In this document: positions 9,503-17,940 of the stretch, one piece after another
How the letters are laid out: each line of letters begins with the position of its first letter
How positions within the stretch are numbered: the first letter of the stretch is position 1
Source: Nocardia asteroides
GTDB taxonomy: Bacteria > Actinomycetota > Actinomycetes > Mycobacteriales > Mycobacteriaceae
Assembly (NCBI RefSeq): GCF_900637185.1
Contig: NZ_LR134352.1
Span: 3,958,001 to 4,022,000 of the forward strand
Direction: 5' to 3'
Length of the DNA: 64,000 nt
Made by a program: the position numbers and the translations under genes
The notes under the pieces: model-generated
Seen by the model: the letters and a program-made list of their open reading frames with translations, nothing else
Database searches by the model: none
Told to the model about the DNA's origin: nothing

Positions 9503-9592
9503 TCAGGGCTTCCTGGCGGGCAGATAGGTGGTGACGATGACCATGGCTGCGAAGATCGCGGCGATGATCACCGCGGCGACTGTCCAACTCAT
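9503..9592 (-). CDS. 29-aa single-TM peptide
   Basis: Starting at 9592 after an excellent Shine-Dalgarno (GAAGGAG), the frame encodes [20 protein letters not shown] then TTYLPARKP: one hydrophobic helix and a basic tail. It lies 46 bp upstream of the Rv2030c-like gene. An alternative in-frame start at 9751, also with a strong RBS (CGGAGGACGAA), would give an 82-aa protein with a basic N-terminal extension. The shorter product looks more natural. Function unknown. Confidence 0.55.
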   Translation of the reverse strand: MSWTVAAVIIAAIFAAMVIVTTYLPARKP

Positions 9593-9845
9593 GACGGCTC
9601 CTTCGGGTCGGGATCGGCGGCCGCCGTGTCGGGCGACCGGGCTACCTGTGGTCGCCGCGGATTCGCCGGTTCGGCCGGTGCGGTCCGGGCGGATATCGCC
9701 AAGTGGCCTGCTTCTGATTGTCGATCTCATCGCGGTCTGCCGATACGGCATTTCGTCCTCCGTGGAGAGGGCGTTGGACCGTCCCAGAATCTCGGTGCCG
9801 CAGGCCGGCGGTTCACCTGCGAAGGAACGCCGGAGCAGGTTCGGT

Positions 9846-12800
9846 TCAGCGTGCGGGCGGTTGCGGCGAAGCCGGGGGCATCGCGTAATCCCATGTCTGA
9901 CCCGGGCCCAGGATCCGTTCGACATCCTCGACGCAGACGCGGATGGGCGAGGCGGCGCTCGGGTGCAGGCGCAGGACGACGCGGCGGTGGGTCACGGTGA
10001 CGGTGATGGGTTGTCCCCGATAGGAGATGGTGAATTCGGCGCTGTCGAGTTCGGCGGGCAGGACCGGATGCAACCGTAGTGTGTCGTCGCGGGTCTCGAT
10101 GCCGCTGTAGCAGCGCAGCACCATGTCGGCGGTGCCCGCCATGGCCCCGATGTGGACGCCTTCCCGGGTGGTGCCTCGCTGCGTATCGGCCACATCGGCA
10201 CGCAACGCCTGGGCGAACAGGCCCCACGAGCGTGCCCGGTCGGAGCGGGCGAGCACCCAGGCGTGCGCGAGGCGGCTGAGCGTCGATCCGTGACTGGTCC
10301 GGGCGATGTAGTAGTCGACGGTCCGGGGGATCAGCTCGGGCGGCAGGGCGTAGCCGAGGTGCTCGAACATCTCCCGCAGCTCTTCGGCCGAGAACAGGTA
10401 GAACAGCATGAGCACATCGGCTTGTTTGGACACCTTGTAGCGGTTGGTCGTGTCGCTTTCGGCCTGCAGGATCAGGTCGAGCCGTTCGATGTGGCCGTAC
10501 TTGGCGGTGTAGGCGTCCCAGTCGAGTTCGTGCAGGTCCTCGTATCCTTGGAACTGGCTGATGATGCCGTCCCGGTGAAACGGCACCCGCAGGCGCCTGC
10601 TGATCCGGTCCCACTGCGCGGGCTCCTCGGCGCTGAGCTGCAAACGATCCCACAGCGGTCCGCAATCCTGTCCGTCCAGCAGTACCAGGATCTCGCGGGC
10701 CCGTCGCAAGACCCAGGAGGCCAGGACGTTGGTGTAGGCGTTGTTGCGAATTCCGCCGCCCTGGGCGCCCGGCTCGCCGTCGTGGAACTCGTCCGGGCCC
10801 ATGACGGCATCGATGTCGAAGCGGTCGTCGCCGACGTCGTGTACCGCGAGGGCGGCGAACAGGCGGGCCACTTCGATCACCATCTCCGCCCCGTGGTCGA
10901 TCAGGAAGCGGCGATCGGCCGTGGTCTGGTAGTACTGCCAGACGCTGTAGGCGATCGCCAGTCCGATATGACGCTGGCGGCTCGAATGGTCCGGAATCCA
11001 TTGGCCGTTGCGGGGATTGAGCAGCATGGTCGGTGTCTCCTCGCGGCCGTCGCTGCCGCTCTGCCACGGATACAGCGCGCCCGTGAGGCCGGCTTCGCGT
11101 GCGGCTGCGCGGGCTCGGTCGAGCCTACGGTGCCGGTACTGCAGGAAGGCGCGCGTCAGCTCGGGCCGCCGCAATGTCAACATCGGATAGACGAACAACT
11201 CGTCCCAGAAGATGTGCCCCCGGTAGGCCTCGCCGTGCAACCCCCGAGCGGGAAGCCCGGCGTCGGTGTCGGGGTGTGCCGCGATCGTGGCCTGCAGGAC
11301 ATGGAACACGTGCAGGTTCAACGCGAGCCGGTGGTCGTGGCCGTCACCCAGCCGAATCCCGAACCGATCCCACAGCTGGGCCCACGCGGTGACGTGCGAC
11401 GCCAGCAAGGTCGCGAAGTCGGGTGCCCCGCTGATGCGCTCCGCGACCTCGATCGCCGCGGTCGAGAGCGCGCGATCCCGGGAGGTGGCCACCGCAGCGA
11501 TCTTCTCGGCGGTGATCGCGACGCCCGGGGTGACCGCACACTCGATCTGCTGTCCGGGGCAGTCGTCGTCGGCCATCGGCGTGCGTGCGATGACCACCGC
11601 ATCGGGGACCAGGGTACGGATCGCGGTGGCGATGGTGACCGCCGACTGCTTGGTCACCGCCTCGTGCAGGACGGTCTGGGCGTCCAGTTCGTGGTGGCCG
11701 CCGGAGGTGAGGTGCTCGGCCTCGAGTGCCCGGTCCGCCGCCACGTTGCGGTTACCGACGCGGCCGTTGATCGCCGAGGTGAGAAGCACAGTGCCGGACC
11801 AGTTCTCGGCTTCCACCGTGACCTCGAGCGCGGCCAGGTGTGGGTGGGTCAGGGAATGGAATCTTCTCGTTGTGAGGCGGGTGGTCCGGCCCGCGTCGTC
11901 GCGGTAGCGGTCGATGCAGGTCAGGACACCGGCCCGGAGATCGAGATTCTGGTGATGGCTGAGCAGGTAGGGGGATCCGGGCGCCAATACCGGTCCATCG
12001 GACGGAGCGACAGTGAGGTAGGTCCAGTCCGGTGCGTTGACCAGATGCTCGGTGTCGACGGTCCTGTCAGCGACGTGTGACACGGCGCGGTTGTAGACGC
12101 CGGCGAAATAGGTGCCCGGGTAGTGGACGCCGTCCGCGGTGGAGCCCGGGATCGCTCCGCGGGAAGCCCAGTAGCCGTTGCCGGTGGTGCACAGCGCTTC
12201 GCGAGTGCCTTCCTGCGTCGGGTCGTAGTCGTCGTAGAGGAGGTTCCAGCCCCCCGGTCCGGCATTCGTGGCGCCACCGCACCAGCGTGGCTGGGAGCGC
12301 GGTGGGAAGTCGGGATGAGGGATCAGGGGCAGATCGGCCAGATCCGTGACGACGACATCGGCCCCGGCCGAGCACAGCGCCGCGCCGGAGCCGGTGTGAT
12401 CGACGCCGATGACCAGGCCGAATCCGCCAGAATCCGCTGCCTGCACCCCGGCGGTGGCGTCCTCGAGGACGATGACCTCGTCGGGAGGGACGCCGAGCCG
12501 CCGGGCGGCTTCGAGGAACATGGCCGGATCGGGCTTGCTCGGCAGGGTGAGGCGCAGGGCGTCGGTGCCGTCGACGACGGTGGTGAACATGTCCGCGATC
12601 CCGGCGGCGGAGAGCACGGCGGCGCTGTTGCGGCTGGCGGTCACCAGCGCCGTCGGCACGCCCGCGGCATGGAGACCGGTGAGCAGCCGTGCGGCATCGG
12701 CGAACACCCGGACTCCGTCGCGAGCCAGCGCCTGGGTGAACAGTGCTTGCTTGCGCGCGGCGAGGCCGGGCACGGTGAGTCGATCGGGTGTGCCGGGCGG

Positions 12801-13058
12801 CAGCTCGATGCCACGCGCCGCCAGGAACGCCTGGATGCCCGCTTCCCTGCTGCGTCCGTCGACCAGGTCACGATAGTCGGTGGTGGGATCGAACGGTGCC
12901 ACGTCAGAGCGGCCCAGCGCCGGGAGCGCCTCGTCGAACAGGGTTTTCCACGCTGTCGCATGGACCGAGGCGGTGTCGGTGACCACGCCGTCCATGTCGA
13001 AGACGACAGCAGCGTAGCCGTTGGCCGTCCGTGGCGACGGCAGATCGGCTGGGGACAT
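9846..13058 (-). CDS. HAD (beta-phosphoglucomutase-like) - GH65 disaccharide phosphorylase fusion
   Basis: 1070 aa from ATG 13058; an in-frame GTG at 13103 has no RBS. The N-terminal HAD phosphatase/mutase domain (about 1-245) has the nucleophile motif FDMDGVVTD (Asp21, Asp23) and VLEDATAGVQAA. The remainder is glycoside hydrolase family 65, with the general acid in MGPDEFHD (Glu757). GH65 enzymes are inverting phosphorylases of trehalose, maltose or kojibiose. A fused beta-PGM would convert the beta-glucose-1-phosphate released to glucose-6-phosphate. It resembles the C-terminal part of M. tuberculosis Rv2006 (annotated OtsB1). The exact sugar is inferred to be trehalose. Confidence 0.88.
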   Translation of the reverse strand: MSPADLPSPRTANGYAAVVFDMDGVVTDTASVHATAWKTLFDEALPALGRSDVAPFDPTTDYRDLVDGRSREAGIQAFLAARGIELPPGTPDRLTVPGLAARKQALFTQALARDGVRVFADAARLLTGLHAAGVPTALVTASRNSAAVLSAAGIADMFTTVVDGTDALRLTLPSKPDPAMFLEAARRLGVPPDEVIVLEDATAGVQAADSGGFGLVIGVDHTGSGAALCSAGADVVVTDLADLPLIPHPDFPPRSQPRWCGGATNAGPGGWNLLYDDYDPTQEGTREALCTTGNGYWASRGAIPGSTADGVHYPGTYFAGVYNRAVSHVADRTVDTEHLVNAPDWTYLTVAPSDGPVLAPGSPYLLSHHQNLDLRAGVLTCIDRYRDDAGRTTRLTTRRFHSLTHPHLAALEVTVEAENWSGTVLLTSAINGRVGNRNVAADRALEAEHLTSGGHHELDAQTVLHEAVTKQSAVTIATAIRTLVPDAVVIARTPMADDDCPGQQIECAVTPGVAITAEKIAAVATSRDRALSTAAIEVAERISGAPDFATLLASHVTAWAQLWDRFGIRLGDGHDHRLALNLHVFHVLQATIAAHPDTDAGLPARGLHGEAYRGHIFWDELFVYPMLTLRRPELTRAFLQYRHRRLDRARAAAREAGLTGALYPWQSGSDGREETPTMLLNPRNGQWIPDHSSRQRHIGLAIAYSVWQYYQTTADRRFLIDHGAEMVIEVARLFAALAVHDVGDDRFDIDAVMGPDEFHDGEPGAQGGGIRNNAYTNVLASWVLRRAREILVLLDGQDCGPLWDRLQLSAEEPAQWDRISRRLRVPFHRDGIISQFQGYEDLHELDWDAYTAKYGHIERLDLILQAESDTTNRYKVSKQADVLMLFYLFSAEELREMFEHLGYALPPELIPRTVDYYIARTSHGSTLSRLAHAWVLARSDRARSWGLFAQALRADVADTQRGTTREGVHIGAMAGTADMVLRCYSGIETRDDTLRLHPVLPAELDSAEFTISYRGQPITVTVTHRRVVLRLHPSAASPIRVCVEDVERILGPGQTWDYAMPPASPQPPAR

Positions 13059-13139
13059 CGCTTCGTCGGATCGCGCCGGCCGGAGCGGTCTTGTCGGGTG
13101 CACGTCTGTGATCGTGCGCTCGCGAACGGCGGCGCGGAA

Positions 13140-13153
13140 GTGCCCAAGGTCCG
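13140..13153 (-). promoter_or_regulatory. DosR-like box, twin A
   Basis: On the minus strand CGGACCTTGGGCAC matches 11 of 13 positions of GGGACYWWNGKCCC. With its partner at 13162 it lies between the divergent HAD-GH65 and nitroreductase genes. The two boxes are spaced 22 bp, about two helical turns. Confidence 0.6.
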
Positions 13154-13161
13154 GTGGTGTA

Positions 13162-13175
13162 CGGCCGAAGGTCAG
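13162..13175 (-). promoter_or_regulatory. DosR-like box, twin B
   Basis: On the minus strand CTGACCTTCGGCCG matches 10 of 13 positions. It is 22 bp from twin A, and 110 bp before the nitroreductase start. Confidence 0.55.
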
Positions 13176-13284
13176 ATGCGGTCCACACCGATAGCCGAAG
13201 TCACCTCAGGAGGGGCCCTCGTGCCCTAATCGGCGGCCTTACACAGTGCGAGGGTGGTGGGACATTCGACGAAGGACGGACATC

Positions 13285-14268
13285 ATGGACCGCGGATTGC
13301 CCGACGACAACACTGTCAAGGCGGTGCTCGCGCTCGCTGGGCGGGCACCGTCGGTGCACAACGTGCAGCCGTGGCGCTGGCGCATCACCGGCCGCGCCGT
13401 TCACCTGTATCTCGACCAGGAGCGGGCTCTTCCGGCGACCGACCCCGATCAGCGCGATCTGCTCCTCAGTTGCGGGGCCGCGCTGCACCACCTCACGGTG
13501 GCGTTCGCCGCGACGGGCTGGGCAGCGGTGGTGCATCGCCTACCCGATCCGCAGCAGCCGGACCATCTCGCATCGGTGACCCTGGTCGGCCATCGGCCGA
13601 CAGACCAGGAGATCGCGATGAGCGCGGCCATCCGGCATCGCCACAGTGACCGCAGGCATTTCACCTCCTGGCCTATCCCGCCGGGCTGTCTCGGCCTGCT
13701 GACCGAGCGGGCGATGGCGCTCGGCGCGATCGTGCGTCCGGTCGACGACGCGGAACGAGCGCGGCTCGTGGTCGCCGCGCGCGCCGCGGCACGCACGCAT
13801 GCCGCAGATCCCGACTATCGGTTCGAGACGGCGGTGTGGTCGGGGAGGCACGCGAGCTTCGACGGGGTCCCCGCCCGCAACATCCCGGCACCCCGGCCGG
13901 GCGACGAGCTGCCGGCCCGCACGTTCGCCGGCGCCGAACTGAACGACCCTGCCCGAGATGACGACCACGCCGAGGTGCTGCTGCTCGGCACCTCCTCCGA
14001 CGACCGGATCTCCCGGCTGCGCGCGGGCGAGGCGATGAGCGCCGTCCTGCTGACCGCCACCAACATCGGATTGGCCACCTGCGCACTGACCGAGCCACTC
14101 GAGATTCCCGTCCAGCGGAACCAGCTCAGGTCCCGCATGCTCGGCGGCACCAGCTACCCGCAGGCCTTCATCCGGGTCGGTTGGGCGCCCACGAGCAGTG
14201 AACCGCTTCCCGCGACACCACGCCGTCCGGTCGGGGAGGTACTGCTCGACACCGAGACAGACCTCTGA
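13285..14268 (+). CDS. Acg-type nitroreductase family protein
   Basis: 327 aa, start ATG 13285 with GAAGGACGG upstream. The N-terminal RAPSVHNVQPWRWRI is the diagnostic flavin-site signature of the Acg/Rv3127/Rv3131 nitroreductases, followed by DPDQRDLLLSCGAALH. A second flavin-fold half ends with RMLGGTSYPQAFIRVGW. In M. tuberculosis these proteins bind FMN but show little enzyme activity and are DosR-controlled. A flavin-sequestration role has been proposed for Acg. It is divergent from the HAD-GH65 gene over twin DosR-like boxes, and converges on the CBS gene at a strong hairpin. Confidence 0.92.
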   Translation: MDRGLPDDNTVKAVLALAGRAPSVHNVQPWRWRITGRAVHLYLDQERALPATDPDQRDLLLSCGAALHHLTVAFAATGWAAVVHRLPDPQQPDHLASVTLVGHRPTDQEIAMSAAIRHRHSDRRHFTSWPIPPGCLGLLTERAMALGAIVRPVDDAERARLVVAARAAARTHAADPDYRFETAVWSGRHASFDGVPARNIPAPRPGDELPARTFAGAELNDPARDDDHAEVLLLGTSSDDRISRLRAGEAMSAVLLTATNIGLATCALTEPLEIPVQRNQLRSRMLGGTSYPQAFIRVGWAPTSSEPLPATPRRPVGEVLLDTETDL

Positions 14269-14281
14269 CGCGGGCCAACCA

Positions 14282-14327
14282 GCGGACCATCGGCGGCAAC
14301 CACACGTGATCACCGCCGATGGTCCGC
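14282..14327. terminator. Bidirectional hairpin between convergent genes
   Basis: Perfect 15-bp arms (GCGGACCATCGGCGG at 14282-14296, complement at 14313-14327) surround a 16-nt loop. It lies midway between the convergent nitroreductase and CBS gene ends. There is no U-tract, as is usual for actinobacterial terminators. Confidence 0.85.
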
Positions 14328-14414
14328 AAGTGTCGAATCGGGCCTGCGCGCAGCCCCGCCGCGGGTCGGGTGACCGGCGCGGTGGGGCCGAATCACCCTG
14401 GTGTGCCGACCTTC

Positions 14415-14864
14415 TCACAGTTCATCGGCGGGCGCCGTCGGCAGGTGCTGCGCGCAGATCGCGTCGACGAATTCGCCGACCGTCTGATCGGGCAGGCGGC
14501 GGGCGAGGTCGGCTTCGGTGATGATGCCGACGAGTCTTCCTTGCTCGGTGACCGGAAGCCGGCGAATCTGATGTTGCTCCATGACGGCGAGGGCGTCCTC
14601 GATGTCGACACCGACATCGAGGGTGACGAGCGCGTCTCCTTGTGCCAGTTCGCCGGCGGTGGTGGTCGCGGGGTTCTCGCCGAGCGCGACGACTTTCACG
14701 ACGATGTCGCGGTCGGTGACGATCCCGACGGGATGCCCTTCGCCGTCACAGATCGGCAGCGCGCCGATGTCGAGCTGATGCATCCGGCGAGCAGCGTCGG
14801 CCATGGTGTCGCGCACGCTGATGAAGGCGACATCGGGGTGCATGACCGCTTCGGTGGTTGTCAT
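14415..14864 (-). CDS. Tandem-CBS protein (Hrp1/Rv2626c-like)
   Basis: 149 aa composed of two CBS motifs (about residues 8-62 and 75-130): FISVRDTMADAARRMHQLDI... PVGIVTDRDIVVKV and DIEDALAVMEQHQIRRLPV... LVGIITEADLA. Length and layout match hypoxic response protein 1 (Rv2626c), whose ligand is uncertain. The ATG overlaps the USP stop (ATGA), so it is the last gene of a four-gene operon that begins under the best twin DosR-like boxes in the window. Confidence 0.92.
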   Translation of the reverse strand: MTTTEAVMHPDVAFISVRDTMADAARRMHQLDIGALPICDGEGHPVGIVTDRDIVVKVVALGENPATTTAGELAQGDALVTLDVGVDIEDALAVMEQHQIRRLPVTEQGRLVGIITEADLARRLPDQTVGEFVDAICAQHLPTAPADEL

Positions 14865-15835
14865 GGCGTTCCTCCTGATTCGATGGTGTGAAAATGTCCG
14901 CGGCCGGTTCGGCTGAGCACCTGGCCGGCGGGGTCTCTCCGGATGTGCCCGAATCCGTGGGCACGTCCGAGCAGGCGGTCGATGCCGGTCGGCGCGGTGG
15001 TCGAGGGCGGAACGACGGTCACCGCGCAGCGGGTGTGCCACAGGGCGGTGCGCGCCATGCCGTGCAGGAATGGCCGTAGTGCCTGCGGATCTCGTGGCAC
15101 GACGATCAGTTGGGCGGTGCCGCCGAATTTCTCGAGTGCGGTGCGCGCGTGCCCGAAGTAACTGAGCACGCTGATCCGGACGGTGGGAAAGCGTCGGCGT
15201 AGTTCGGTGATCGTTGCCTCGACGTCCGCGCCGTTTTCTGGCGAGGCGCGCACGACGGGCCGGGCGAGTTCGATCACGACTACATCGGTGGCACGCTCGT
15301 ACGCGGCGCGCACGGCCGCTGCCAGTGCGTCGCCGGGACCGGAGCTCGCCGGATCGACGACGGCCAGCACCGGGCCGACCGCCGCTGCCGCGCAGGGCAG
15401 TGGCCGAACCACCGTGACGGGGCTGTGGGCCGCCGAGGCCACCGAGGTTGCCACCGAACCGAGCAGCCCCCACGCGGCCGAACCGCTGCCGACGCTGCCT
15501 ACCACGACTTCGGACGCCGCCGCGGACAGCTCGATCAGGGCTGCCGCCGGATTTCCGCACAGGGTCAGCTCGGTGATGTCGGGGGGCGGCGCGGCCGACG
15601 TCCGGGCCCACCGATCGATGACCGACCGGTGGGCCTCGGCCAGGACGTCGGATCCGCGTGGCACGGAGGCGCGACGGCGCACGACATGGACCAGCCGCAA
15701 CGGCGCGTGCCGGGCCTCTGCCGCGACCGCGGCCCACTGGGCGGCGCGGATCGCCGTCGGAGATCCGTCGACGGCGGCCACTACCGGGGCCTTGTCGATG
15801 TGCCGCCGGATCTCGTCATGCGCCGGTGCGTTCAT
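14861..15835 (-). CDS. Universal stress protein, second domain degenerate
   Basis: 324 aa from ATG 15835, which overlaps the flavodoxin stop (ATGA). The first UspA domain retains VVGSVGSGSAAWGLLGS, close to the ATP signature. The second (about residues 160-290) ends in LIVVPRDPQALRPFLHGMA and has lost the glycine pattern, so it probably does not bind ATP. A non-conserved Gly/Arg-rich tail of about 35 residues follows. It lies between a flavodoxin and a CBS protein in one operon. Confidence 0.88.
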   Translation of the reverse strand: MNAPAHDEIRRHIDKAPVVAAVDGSPTAIRAAQWAAVAAEARHAPLRLVHVVRRRASVPRGSDVLAEAHRSVIDRWARTSAAPPPDITELTLCGNPAAALIELSAAASEVVVGSVGSGSAAWGLLGSVATSVASAAHSPVTVVRPLPCAAAAVGPVLAVVDPASSGPGDALAAAVRAAYERATDVVVIELARPVVRASPENGADVEATITELRRRFPTVRISVLSYFGHARTALEKFGGTAQLIVVPRDPQALRPFLHGMARTALWHTRCAVTVVPPSTTAPTGIDRLLGRAHGFGHIRRDPAGQVLSRTGRGHFHTIESGGTP

Positions 15836-16353
15836 CGTCTGCCGTCCGGAACAGCGGATACGCCCAGCTGCGTCGCCCAAGCGGTTGCCCGTTCGATCTC
15901 ACCGGCACGCAACGGGCCGGTCATGTCTTCGACGAGGAAGTCCGCCGGTGCGTCGGCGAGCTGGTATCCGAGGCGACGCAGCCGCTTGCCGATACCTTTC
16001 GCCGCCGAACCGGGCAGCCAGGGTGGATGCGCGATCTTGGTCCCGAAGGCGGCGGCCGCGCGTGGTGCCGGCACCGGCAGCGCCGCGTCGAGCCATTCGC
16101 GGACCCCGATCTCGACGTCGACCGGTGCGTCGGTCTGCCCGGCCGCGTCCTCCCGGGTCGCGGCGCGGCTGAGACCGAAGGCATGCGTCGGGCCGCCCAC
16201 GATCAGCAGGTCGACATCGGGTGCGGGGCGGTTCACGGCCTCGGTCACCGGGCACATCGACACCTCGAACCGCGGCTGCAGGCCGACCGCGACAGCTTCG
16301 GCGATCTCGGCGGTATTGCCGAACATCGATTCATACACGATCTGTGCGCGCAT
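15832..16353 (-). CDS. Flavodoxin-like protein
   Basis: 173 aa. ATG at 16353 was chosen because GGAAGG is 10 nt upstream; an ATG at 16362 is too close to it. The N-terminal RAQIVYESMFGNTAEIAEAV is the FMN phosphate-binding loop of flavodoxins, and LLIVGGPTHAFGLSR is the second FMN loop. It probably carries electrons between cytosolic partners, but no dedicated reductase is adjacent. It overlaps the preceding membrane gene (TGATG) and the following USP gene, indicating translational coupling. Confidence 0.85.
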   Translation of the reverse strand: MRAQIVYESMFGNTAEIAEAVAVGLQPRFEVSMCPVTEAVNRPAPDVDLLIVGGPTHAFGLSRAATREDAAGQTDAPVDVEIGVREWLDAALPVPAPRAAAAFGTKIAHPPWLPGSAAKGIGKRLRRLGYQLADAPADFLVEDMTGPLRAGEIERATAWATQLGVSAVPDGRR

Positions 16354-16781
16354 CAGTTCCATTCCTTCCAGCGCCGAGTGGTGCTGCCGGTCGGCAGCGG
16401 CGGGGCGCCCAGTGCGGCGACGACGACCGCCAGCATCACGCACACCGGTTGCAGCCAGGTCAGTTCTCGTAACAGCAACAGCTGCAACAGGATCCAGCCG
16501 ATCAGCGCACACGCGGCGACCATGGTCGTCTGCGTCGTGCGCGGGTCGTCCTGGGCGGTGAGCGCGACGACGGTCATGGGCAGACCGACCACCAGGGCCA
16601 GCGCGACGCCGGCGACCACGGGGCTCTGCCACGGCAGCCGGCTCTCGGTCACCGGGCTCAGTGCGAGCACACCGGTGATCAGGCCGAGCGCGCCGGCGAA
16701 TGCCCACGTCGCCAGCAAGCCCGCGATCAGGCACAGCACGGCTCGACGTGGGTCGAGCCGGCGCAGGTAGGTCGAGATCAT
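16353..16781 (-). CDS. Four-TM membrane protein, first gene of CBS operon
   Basis: 142 aa from ATG 16781. After a short basic N-terminus (STYLRRLDPRRA) it has about four transmembrane helices and a basic C-terminus. No known motif. Its importance is positional: it is the first gene of the membrane-flavodoxin-USP-CBS operon, and two strong DosR-like boxes lie 38-73 bp upstream of its start. Confidence 0.75.
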   Translation of the reverse strand: MISTYLRRLDPRRAVLCLIAGLLATWAFAGALGLITGVLALSPVTESRLPWQSPVVAGVALALVVGLPMTVVALTAQDDPRTTQTTMVAACALIGWILLQLLLLRELTWLQPVCVMLAVVVAALGAPPLPTGSTTRRWKEWN

Positions 16782-16818
16782 GGTTACCAGCCTGGCGGTA
16801 AGGGCCGGGTCCAGGTCA

Positions 16819-16832
16819 GGGGCGAAGGTCCC
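16819..16832 (-). promoter_or_regulatory. Strong DosR-like box
   Basis: On the minus strand GGGACCTTCGCCCC matches 12 of 13 informative positions. It is 38 bp upstream of the start of the four-gene operon, the usual distance for an activator site overlapping -35. Confidence 0.75.
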
Positions 16833-16840
16833 GTACGCCG

Positions 16841-16854
16841 AGGACCCTCGGCCC
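16841..16854 (+). promoter_or_regulatory. Strong DosR-like box
   Basis: AGGACCCTCGGCCC matches 11 of 13 positions. It is 22 bp from its partner, the same spacing as the pair at 13140/13162. Confidence 0.7.
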
Positions 16855-16986
16855 GATCCGGTGACGTGCGGCAATCGGTTGTTTCCGACGTGGCGACCGC
16901 AGTCGCGGCCTTTGACGCCGAGACGAGTTGGTCGGCCCGGCGCGCCCGCAACGCCCTCCCGAATCACGGGCGAACCCGCGGACTGG

Positions 16987-17895
16987 TCAATCGTGGTGGA
17001 CGACCATGACCGGGCATTCGGCGTGCTGCACGAGCCAGTTGCTGGTCGAGCCGAGCAGCAGACTCCGGAAACCGCCGCGTCCGCGGCTGCCGACGACCAG
17101 CAGTTGCGCGGTCTGGGACCAGCGCGCCAGGTTCTCGCGCGGGCCGAACAGCTCGATCTCGCGGCGCACGACGACATCGGGGAACTGTTCGGACCACCCG
17201 GCCAGCCGTTCGGCGAGCAGGGCCTCCTCGCCGACGGCGAAGTCCTCGATCGGCATCGCCAGGTAGCTGGTGCCGCCGAACTGTCCTTCCGACAGGTCGC
17301 TCCAGGCATGCACCGCGACGAGTTCGCTACGGCGCAGCGACGCTTCGGCGAACGCGGCGCCGACAGCGGGTTCACCGACGCTGCTGCCGTCCACACCGAC
17401 GACGACGGGGCCGGTGCGCCGCTCCGGATCGGTCCCGCGCACGATCACCACCGCCCCACGCGCGTGCGCGGTCACCGCCAGCAGGGTCGAGCCCAGGTGC
17501 GCGAGCGATCCGGCCGAGGCCCGGACGCCGAGGACCGTCAGATGCGCGTGGATGGAGGCGTCGATCAGTGTGCGCGCGGGATTGCCGGTCGTGAGTTCGG
17601 TGGTGACCGTGATCGACGGTGCCACCGCGAGCGCGTCTTCGCGGGCGGCGGCCAGCATCTTCTCGGCGGCCAGCCGGATGTCCTGCATGGTGGCGTAGAT
17701 GAACGCGTCGTAGGCGCTGCGTGGCGTCCGATCGGCGATCGGGTTGGCGCAGTGCACCAGGTGCAGGGCGCGCCCACGATCCGCGGCGGCGCGGGCCGCC
17801 CAGCGCAGGGCGGTGAGCGATCCCTCGGATCCGTCGATGCCGACGACGATCGCGGCCGAGGCCGTCAGATGAGGGTTGTCGGTGTATTCGGTCAT
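16987..17895 (-). CDS. Tandem-domain universal stress protein
   Basis: 302 aa. The N-terminal VVGIDGSEGSLTALRWAARAA starts domain 1, whose phosphate loop (VRASAGSLAHLGSTLLA) is partly degenerate. Domain 2 keeps the full signature VVGSRGRGGFRSLLLGSTS. The RBS reads AGGAGTCGACC. It follows the Rv2004c-like kinase gene by 45 bp, the same pairing as mycobacterial Rv2004c/Rv2005c, and is probably last in the ppsA-SDR-kinase-USP operon. Confidence 0.92.
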   Translation of the reverse strand: MTEYTDNPHLTASAAIVVGIDGSEGSLTALRWAARAAADRGRALHLVHCANPIADRTPRSAYDAFIYATMQDIRLAAEKMLAAAREDALAVAPSITVTTELTTGNPARTLIDASIHAHLTVLGVRASAGSLAHLGSTLLAVTAHARGAVVIVRGTDPERRTGPVVVGVDGSSVGEPAVGAAFAEASLRRSELVAVHAWSDLSEGQFGGTSYLAMPIEDFAVGEEALLAERLAGWSEQFPDVVVRREIELFGPRENLARWSQTAQLLVVGSRGRGGFRSLLLGSTSNWLVQHAECPVMVVHHD

Positions 17896-17940
17896 GGTCG
17901 ACTCCTGGGTCTGGGTGGGTTGTTGGGCTCGGGGTAATCG

